In this document: piece by piece, positions 56,869 through 64,000 of the stretch
Numbering within the stretch: position 1 is the first letter of the stretch
Layout: every line of letters begins with the position of its first letter
Origin: Mercenaria mercenaria
Lineage: Eukaryota > Mollusca > Bivalvia > Venerida > Veneridae
DNA length: 64,000 bases
Direction of reading: 5' to 3'
NCBI RefSeq assembly: GCF_021730395.1
Contig: NC_069365.1
Coordinates: 22,108,001-22,172,000 of the forward strand
Notes under the pieces: model-generated
Database searches by the model: none
Seen by the model: the letters and a program-made list of their open reading frames with translations, nothing else
What the model was told of the DNA's origin: nothing
Program-made: the position numbers and the translations under genes

Positions 56869-57524
56869 TTATAACAGCTGGTGGGGTAGCTCTATGGCAT
56901 TATAAAGAGCAGATTGGTAAATTATTAACGGACCTAACGAAGTGGGTAAACATGAAGATAAAGTCATTGGCAAGATACGCACAAGAAATCTTCAGAGCCG
57001 TTGCAGAAACGACAAGGCAACTCGTGTTATCAGCTTATCAATCCCTGAGCAACCGATGGAATTCAATTTCGTAAGCATTTATTTGTCTATATACCTTTGT
57101 GCTAAAAGAGCATTGATTATTGACGGCACTCATTCAGAATACATGTCCACAACTTATCTTTTATTTTGCGATTTTCAATTAAAGTCGGTATGGATTTATT
57201 AATATAAAGCTGTCCAATATATTATAAAGGCATAAACTTTCAAAATTGGTGCTTCGTTTAACCAAGGATATAAGATGGCCAGCTTAACTTATTGTTGTGT
57301 AACTGTTTACTTGTAGCCCAGAAAACCGAAGAAGGATATTAGACGCTACGGGTTGTGTTGTAAACGCAGGTATAAATGCAGCCATTGGAAATGCTGAAAA
57401 TCAAATCAGAATTAGATTTCCAAATCCAGACGCACCTGAAAGGCAAGTTTTAGAAGACATGGCTTCGGAAATGAGGCGATTTCAAATTGAGCATGGACAG
57501 TCAATGACCAGATATCTAACATAG
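56869..57524 (+). CDS. Uncharacterised protein, last two coding exons
   Basis: Exons are 56869-57070 (acceptor TATTTTTCAG, donor GTAAGC) and 57317-57524 (acceptor TTACTTGTAG, stop TAG). They join in phase (TC+C) to give about 135 residues open throughout. The visible part begins with a short hydrophobic stretch, ITAGGVALWHY. An amphipathic helical stretch follows (LTDLTKWVNMKIKSLARYAQ, then AVAETTRQLVLSAYQSLSNR), then ENRRRILDATGCVVNAGINA and a charged tail ending SMTRYLT. The start of the gene lies upstream and was not found; the first exon listed enters with two bases of a split codon. I do not recognise the family. The hydrophobic stretch followed by helices could mean a small membrane-anchored or apolipoprotein-like protein, but that is speculation. 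The frame-consistent splice sites are the main evidence that it is real. Confidence 0.6.
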
Positions 57525-58157
57525 CTTGATTGAGCAAAGGCTTATACAAAACTTAATATTCGACTAATCACCATGAAATTATGTCATCTTTTGTCAAAAC
57601 AAATACTAGTATGATATATACATAAAAACAAATATGATATATACATAAAACAGTGTATGATCAACATAAAAGAGATGAGCATTCCTTTTGTTTGTATAAA
57701 AAGTATTTTAAGACATAATATGTACATACAGTTTAGGGCTTATAATCACTAGGTTTCGCTTACTGCTGTTTACATATCTGCATTTGTGTACGATTTGAAA
57801 CATTAATCATTTATTTCTATGTAGACAACATGATATCTTAAAATTCTAGTATGAGAGGATCACTATCAAAATAAATATTATATATGTGTATGTTTAAATT
57901 GAAATTTGCATGATATCAATTAACTTATGTGTGTATTATGAAAATGGATTAATTTCATAAAACTCTTGTATTGTATTGTATTCGTAATAGGCTACTTGCT
58001 GTAGAATATTTAGTTACTTTTATGTACTTATCTCTTGATTTCTTTTGATTATGAAGAAAAACATGCAAACTCTTTAAAAGATGGTCATTTTGGTCATTAA
58101 TATAACATAAATATTATGTTTATCTTGCTACATTTGTTTGCAGTAAAAACTGATCTA
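57525..58157. other. Presumed 3' UTR and non-coding sequence
   Basis: AATAAA occurs at about 57871, some 345 bases after the stop at 57524. No other feature recognised. Confidence 0.4.
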
Positions 58158-58445
58158 GCCCGCCCGATTAGCTCAATAGGGAGAGCACAGATCTACGGAT
58201 CGCGGGGTCGTGAGTTTGAGCCCTATGCGAGGCGTATTTTCTCCGTGGCGATTTAATAAAGACATTGTCTCTGAAATTATTCGTCCTTTACCTCTGATTC
58301 ATGTGGGGAAGTTGGCAGTTACTTGCGGAGAACAGGTTTGTACTGGTTCAGAATCAAGGGACACTGGTTAGGTTAGCTGCCCGCCGTTAGATAACTGAAA
58401 TACTATTGAAAAACGGCGTCACACTCAAAACAAAGAAACAAAAAA
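58158..58445 (+). mobile_element. tRNA-derived SINE, near full length
   Basis: The head has a pol III box A (TTAGCTCAATAGGGAGAGCA) and box B (GGTCGTGAGTTTGAGCCC), as in tRNA genes. The body has CCTCTGATTCATGTGGGGAA, GACACTGGTTAGGTTAGC and TGCCCGCCGTTA. The end has GAAAAACGGCGTCA and then an A-rich tail with CAAA repeats. It has the layout of mollusc tRNA-SINEs of the V-SINE type such as RUDI, although that name is from memory of the family and not tested. The body matches the truncated copy at 17006-17148. Head divergence from a tRNA and the lack of a cloverleaf argue against a true tRNA gene. Confidence 0.8.
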
Positions 58446-59357
58446 GCCAGATCTTGGGTTGGATAATATTTTAGACACTAGTATCATATGGGGATTAACA
58501 ACCACGGCAGCTACACTAAATATAAAGGATAACACACAAAAAATAAAACAAAACATTAAAATTTTCTACTTTCAAGTGAATATTTTATAACCATGGGTTG
58601 GAACAGGAAGATATTGTAATTATTTCAGATAAGTAGAATGAAATAAATATATTATTTATCAAACGAAATAAATTGATGCAGTGAGTATTGATTACTCAAG
58701 GACATAAATTTACTGGATTAGACATAATCGATTAATCAATAAACGAGATTGACTTTTTAAATCTCCCGTGAATGTTTCCGCTATCTTCGACAATATCCGA
58801 CAATAATCGTCGATTTTCACCGAGCATTTGTTCGGTTATTGAATAACCAATGAGTGATCAGTAAATCAACACCCCGCCTTTCATGAAGCTCCGTAATCAG
58901 TATTTGTCTTTTTTTTTTTTTTTTGAAAGATTGAATGTAACGCTGAAAAATTCTTTTCAAATAAAGTAAATTTGTATTTATTTACATAAAATTAGTAAAA
59001 ATATACGGCATTAATCTACTAAATATGTAACTGCTAAATTCAGGATCGGTTGAAAGATACGTATGCCGTATTTGCAAAATAGACAAAAACATAGTGGTAA
59101 TGTAAAGCTTTATTACCAATTAAAAACCAAGAAAAAAATATGTATTACATATGTTGGCAGATAAGTCAAGTTGGTCTGCATTGTTTTTATCTTGCTGTAC
59201 TGCGAACATTTTTATCTTGCTGTACTGCGAACATTTTACGCATTTTAATTTTCGCCATTTTTGATAATTTTTGTTCTTTCATTCGGCTCAGTTTTTCACT
59301 CGAAATTTTCAGTCGATCCCCACCCCTACGCCATAAAAACATATATAAATTCTCATT
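58446..59357. other. Non-coding sequence
   Basis: Contains a poly-T run (58912-58924) and a tandem duplication of about 25 bp (ATCTTGCTGTACTGCGAACA, near 59189 and 59214). Nothing else recognised. Confidence 0.45.
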
Positions 59358-59843
59358 TTGAAACGAAATAGTAATATATTTAGAAGCTGTTCAATATATT
59401 TCGGAGCAACTTTCACTGCTTCGCTAGACTTCGGTAATAGCCGATTTTTTTACAATATCCTGCAGTTTCAAGCGTGTCTATGCGATAAACTCACTTTATT
59501 TCGCAAGAGAATCAGAATAAGTAGAAAGAAGCATATCCTCGTAGATATTTACGTCCTTGATATAACGTTTACTACTTACAGAAATTTAGAACTAAAATTT
59601 AGTTGTGAAAAAAATAAAAATAATGAAATTGCATGGAAAATGCTTACAAATACAAATGATCAAAAGAATAAAATATTCAAGAAGATTGTTTGGAATCATA
59701 GAATGCAACCAAGCAAAATAAAACGTTTTATGGAGCCTGACCATGAGAGGAAACGCAACTCAAACACACTATCATTTTACTGCAGAAAACAAACTGCTTC
59801 ATTTGAAAATACCTCCCAAATTAATATCTCACATAATTCATAG
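59358..59843 (+). CDS. Unrecognised 161-codon open frame
   Basis: An uninterrupted frame from ATG 59358 to the stop at 59843. For sequence this AT-rich such a length is unusual by chance. The product is Lys/Asn-rich and basic (for example KIFKKIVWNHRMQPSKIKRF) with no motif I recognise. No splice sites or regulatory context support it. It could be a small gene, a decayed exon of a mobile element, or chance. Confidence 0.25.
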   Translation: MKRNSNIFRSCSIYFGATFTASLDFGNSRFFYNILQFQACLCDKLTLFRKRIRISRKKHILVDIYVLDITFTTYRNLELKFSCEKNKNNEIAWKMLTNTNDQKNKIFKKIVWNHRMQPSKIKRFMEPDHERKRNSNTLSFYCRKQTASFENTSQINISHNS

Positions 59844-59885
59844 TTCTAGTTGCAGCTGCTCGTTATAGCTACAGTAACACAAAGA

Positions 59886-60143
59886 TTAATTTAGATCATT
59901 TTTTGTTGACCACTTGCATACCCTCGTTAGGTTCGGGGAAATCCTGTCTTCAAAGTACTTCATAAAATCCTCCATCCAAGCCTTTTGTAGTTCGTCAATT
60001 GCCCATACTGTCTTTCCGAAATATACAGCACAAATGGTTCTTGTAGCAGTTAACTTCTGTTTATTCTGTTTATTTATGGTTCTGATCTCACCGTCACACA
60101 TGCATTGGGTCGACTTGGCAACATATCTATTTTTTTTAACCAA
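59886..60143 (-). CDS. Candidate terminal exon of an unrecognised minus-strand gene
   Basis: The minus-strand frame ends in LTRVCKWSTKNDLN and a TAA at 59886. The readable product includes CMCDGEIRTINKQNKQKL, then RTICAVYFGKTVWAIDELQK and AWMEDFMKYFEDRISPNL, a balanced, domain-like composition. An exon start could be the weak acceptor AAAAAATAG near 60130; upstream exons were not found. The length alone is not significant. It may belong to a host gene or a mobile element. Confidence 0.3.
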   Translation of the reverse strand: MVKKNRYVAKSTQCMCDGEIRTINKQNKQKLTATRTICAVYFGKTVWAIDELQKAWMEDFMKYFEDRISPNLTRVCKWSTKNDLN

Positions 60144-63060
60144 TCTTAAAAGATAAATACTACTAAAATTTCTCTGTTACTATGACGCTAACATCATATT
60201 CCGATTATCAGACCCGTGACATTGCCGTGACGGTAATAGAAAAAAACTGTGACAGTCCGTGATAAATGACCGTCAAGGGTCTTAGTAGATTTGCGTATTA
60301 TTGGAGCAGCATGACGGAAACACTGATAATTTATACAAAAACACATACGTGTTTTTCAATGTAACCCATGTCAAATATTGGGAAATTGTATTCAAAGAAC
60401 GATACTTTGAAAAGACCTCACTGGGCCGACATCGACATACTTGGAGCTCACCAACTCGCTATCTCTTCATGTGCGGAAGCCGTCCGGCTGGTCTAAGTCA
60501 TTACAGGTTTTCTTACATAAAGAGGTAATTAATATACATATATCCTTTTATTTTAGTTTTTATAACAAATTTACATTACTACTGAAACAATTTTCATTTG
60601 TTCCAAAGGATTACATCCCTTGGACTGTAAACTGATATATAGATATATTATTGATACCAGACAAATACTTGCATAAATCCTTCCTGAACCATGAGTTGTC
60701 TTTAGTTTTAAGGTACAGGCATATCAATTAGCTCAAAAGTTCATGTATTAATATTACGAAAACATACGGAGACTTCAATATTAGACAATATTAGATAATG
60801 AACTCTTCAACATGTAGTTACATTACATAGTGATAATTTAAATCTAATTAGTTGCAAAATGTGTGAAACATATAGTCTCATATAGAAACATTTACCTATC
60901 TTAATAATAACATTTCATATTGTTTCTGGTACCACAAATATTATTCAAATCATTTCAAAAAAAGATTTGTAGTTCAGACGACATGATATAGATACATAGA
61001 TTGGATAGTACGGGCTTTTCCTGTATTTGAATAGCTGCTGGTTCGTAAACCTAAGCATGTCATAGGTCTACTGAAATCTGTTTCAGTTCGCTTCGTGTGT
61101 TCGAGCATATATCAAAATCGTTAGTATTCGAAGCCGATTGCGAGGAATATTTTCATTTTCTTGATACATGTATTAATATCCGATATTAGAGAGGTAAATT
61201 TTATGGATCGCAGTAATTTTGTATCGTCTTTATTCATTATCAGCAAGTATGTTTTCGTAGATGTTGCTTGAGTCTCCAATTCGGTGAAAACGTTAACTGA
61301 TACCACTTCCGTTGGCATTTACGGTTACCCGTGTTCACAAATAAACAAAAGAAATGAATCAGAAATTCCTCCTGCGACTGTGAGAAGCCTCTGATGGATA
61401 AAAGTATACCAGCATCATTCTAATAACTAAATGAGCAAACTTTAACGTTTTGTATTAAAACGAAATGCTGCATTAAAGTAATAGTCATTTGCAAAATACA
61501 CTTATAACCTCATATACTTAATGAACTTCTAAAACCTCTCCGTATTTTAACAATATCTGTTATATTATTTCTAATACATTTATGACTTTTTCAAACGTTT
61601 AAAACATGTTAAAACTGACTACCTCAACTTCAATGACAAATATACCATTAAACTAACTTGTCTGTTGTGGAAAACATCTGTGACAAAAATGCTTTTTTTT
61701 TCCTGCGCCATGTTTCTAATATTTGGTTTGATACCCAATATCCGAACCTCTGTATCCATATAACTTGATAAAATCAAGATATTCATGTGTATTTTTGTGA
61801 CTTTTCTAAAGGTGAGTTCGAAAAACGAATAAAATCAAATGATTTCATGAATACATTTTGAATTATTTTGTATTTTTATATATTATTGATTAAAATATTT
61901 TAATGCAAAATATTTAAATTGAAATCTTAGTTTATTGGCAAAATATCGAAGGGGGCATTAGAAGTTTTATTTAAGCGTAATACCACTACAACTAGATGTC
62001 CTGCGTTATAATGTAGCTTCGAGGGAGTTTAGCATTACCTGTTACGAATACAAGTCGAAATTAAAACACGCAATGATTAATGCTGATTGTTTCACAAAGC
62101 TCTCTGAACGCGGTTGACTAGGGTATACAGTCCATGGGGCCCTGTCATAGTTGCGTGTTAGATACTGACCATAATTCGTTTTACAGTAACCATGTATGCA
62201 TATCACACTCGCTGTTAATATTCATCAAATCATATCGTATACAGTTTATGGAATTCATGTTTGTGCACTCTTTGTACGTCGCTGCACTAAATGTCTATGT
62301 AGAATGGTTCTTCTGGAATATATTCAGAAGCTGCAGTTCCTGAAAATATGGTTAGGTCAAATGATTTATTTAACTTATTCATTTGGAATAGCTCTGTCTT
62401 ATTATATAAAACCAAATGATGCCGTATGTTGATTTTTTGTATGTATCAACAAGGTTTAGTCTTGCCACCTTTTGTTAATTACTTTGAAGTTTCTAGAAAA
62501 GAGAATTGACTGTAACTAATGCTCTAAATGGCATATTGTTGTTTGATATATTTATGACATAAATCTAATTTACTATTAACAATAGATAAGTCAGGGCGCG
62601 CTATTATTGCTAAGCCTATTTGAGAACTACATGACGAGTTGCTGACCGTGGAATTAAAGGAGGATATCCGAAATCAATGAAGATAATTTTATGAAACAAA
62701 TAAATAAAAATGTTTCACCGATCTATTTCTATACATAATATTTTCACCGTATGGACTATACGCAGTGATATATGAACATGTTAATTATACCACCTAAATG
62801 TAATGGCATAACTAACTTAGTTTTATTTTCCTGAAAAATGTAGTACTTACGCAGACCAAATATGTCAAATATAATGACAAACATCACAGGCTCCATACAA
62901 ATTATGAATATTTGAATCTGCCGAATGTTTTGTGCCCATGCTTCTGAAAGATAAAATAGTTTTCTCAGTAGATATTGTAATATTGTGACATGGTTACTGT
63001 TTCATTTCAAATTAAGGTATGACCCATGTGTTTGAAGAGAATTCAATTTCTACAATAAAC
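60144..63060. other. AT-rich non-coding sequence
   Basis: Short open frames only. A segment near 60430-60515 reads YLELTNSLSLHVRKPSGWSK and ends at a GTAATT donor-like site. I cannot place it in a gene. Confidence 0.35.
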
Positions 63061-63070
63061 CTGCTTTGAA

Positions 63071-63755
63071 TTAAATATTTCAGGGGCATAGGTTCAAGCC
63101 CGACTGTGACCAATTTTTTCCTTATATTCCTTTTTTCTAGTATGTTTTACTTTTTGTCAAGACATATTATTGATTTTTTGTACAAAAGTGATCTTTTTAT
63201 TTGATAAGTGATTTGTTGCTGTTCTACGTAAATTTATCTCTGAAACAGAAGGGTTGAGAGTTGGACATCTTTGAAAATACCGAGTTACATGCGGAAAGTT
63301 CTCTGTTTGCCTTTACTCTTTAAATTACATATTGTGGAAGAAATGTAGGTTGGTTCTTCTTCTGCCCCAAGGTTGTTTTTTAAATGAAGTGAAAGCCATT
63401 TAAAACAGCCCCACAAGATTCGACCTTAATTGTTCAATGTCGGAGTTAGGATTCTGTCTCATTAAATCCTTTTACTTGAGACACCATATTCACAGTTTTA
63501 TTTTGTGTTTTATAATTGTTTACTTAGTTTGACGTTTCTTTCATCAAAATTAATGGAATAATGAATTCTCTGCAAATGTTTTGGACAACTTTGAAATTTG
63601 TCTCCAATTGAGTTTTAGGAAGTTTTTTGAATTATACAAAATTTAATAACGGCTTGCATTGGTAACACTGGATACAGTATGTTGATGTAACATTATTTTG
63701 AACATTCGAAATCATTTACCATTAGGTGGGTCATACCTCAAATAAACTAGATTGT
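63071..63755 (+). repeat. Possible dispersed repeat with a box-B-like start
   Basis: GGGGCATAGGTTCAAGCCCG resembles a pol III box B, followed by a C/T-rich stretch (AATTTTTTCCTTATATTCCT). No box A is visible upstream. The following 650 bases, ending near GGTGGGTCATACCTCAAATA, look like dispersed-repeat sequence, but no second copy exists in this window to prove it. Confidence 0.3.
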
Positions 63756-64000
63756 AAGTTTACACAGTAGCTGCCGCGAGACTAAATTATCTTCAGCCAG
63801 TCCATGGATTTATATTTTGCAATAAAAACCTAAGGATCTATACCTCGAAACCCCCGAAAGAAAAATACTCTCACTGACAACTGGGCAAAATAAATATATT
63901 CAATTCAATTGTCATCTGGCTTTACTTTAGTGAAATGATATGCCAACCGAAGACATGATTAAAAGAGAACAAATAGCCAACAGATGATAGTCATTTTGAT
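63756..64000. other. Non-coding sequence at the window end
   Basis: Nothing recognised. Confidence 0.4.

Noticed and set aside
58158-58232. A functional tRNA gene
   Set aside because: Box A and box B are present, but the arms do not form a cloverleaf and the sequence runs directly into a SINE body and A-rich tail.
1-64000. LTR retroelements, endogenous viruses or Polinton-type elements
   Set aside because: No protease, integrase, capsid, envelope or long terminal direct repeat was recognised anywhere in the window.

Overview
The window looks like a stretch of a bivalve mollusc nuclear genome. A heterodont clam is my best guess, but that is inference. The reasons are low GC, long introns, HSPA12-type HSP70 genes in tandem, and a dense load of mollusc-style repeats: non-autonomous Helentron-like elements with tandem cores, tRNA-derived SINEs, mariner MITEs and a decayed LINE. 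No LTR retroelement or virus-like element was recognised.

Only two genes can be modelled with confidence, both on the + strand and both HSPA12-like (cytosolic HSP70-family). Gene A has exons at 5650-5877, 6054-6192 and 18199-18836, with introns of 176 bp and about 12 kb. It keeps one open frame (334 codons plus stop), but every ATP-binding loop that can be compared is altered and the C-terminus is short. No exon carrying the DFGTT loop lies within 5.6 kb upstream. Gene B has exons at 19740-20027, 20264-20485, 21481-21637 and 25156-26201. It is complete from the DFGTTYSG loop to its stop (570 aa) with all nucleotide-binding motifs. Intron positions and phases match between A and B, so they are a head-to-tail duplicate pair, one apparently competent and one apparently a pseudo-ATPase.

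The 12 kb intron of gene A (6193-18198) is a nest of repeats. It holds a mariner MITE, a 2.5 kb inverted-repeat element (8481-10984) containing a Helentron-like element and a small ORF, a second Helentron-like element (12658-13720), a decayed long-period repeat, a hairpin MITE, and a SINE with its target duplication plus an empty-site paralogue. Intron 3 of gene B holds another tandem-core repeat.

From 26.5 to 56 kb I see mainly repeats: a large palindrome interrupted by an insertion (26543-28186), several MITEs, Helentron-like arrays (34.8-40.3 kb), two TTAA-flanked elements (37414-38515 and 52617-54839), a decayed mariner (40553-41393), a 5'-truncated LINE (44109-45842) and a palindrome-rich transposon (48709-50075).

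At 56.9-57.5 kb two well-spliced exons give the C-terminus of a protein I do not recognise. A full tRNA-headed SINE follows at 58.2 kb, then two weaker ORFs at 59.4-60.1 kb, and the rest is AT-rich sequence without recognisable content. All exon joins are deduced from reading frame and splice consensus only.
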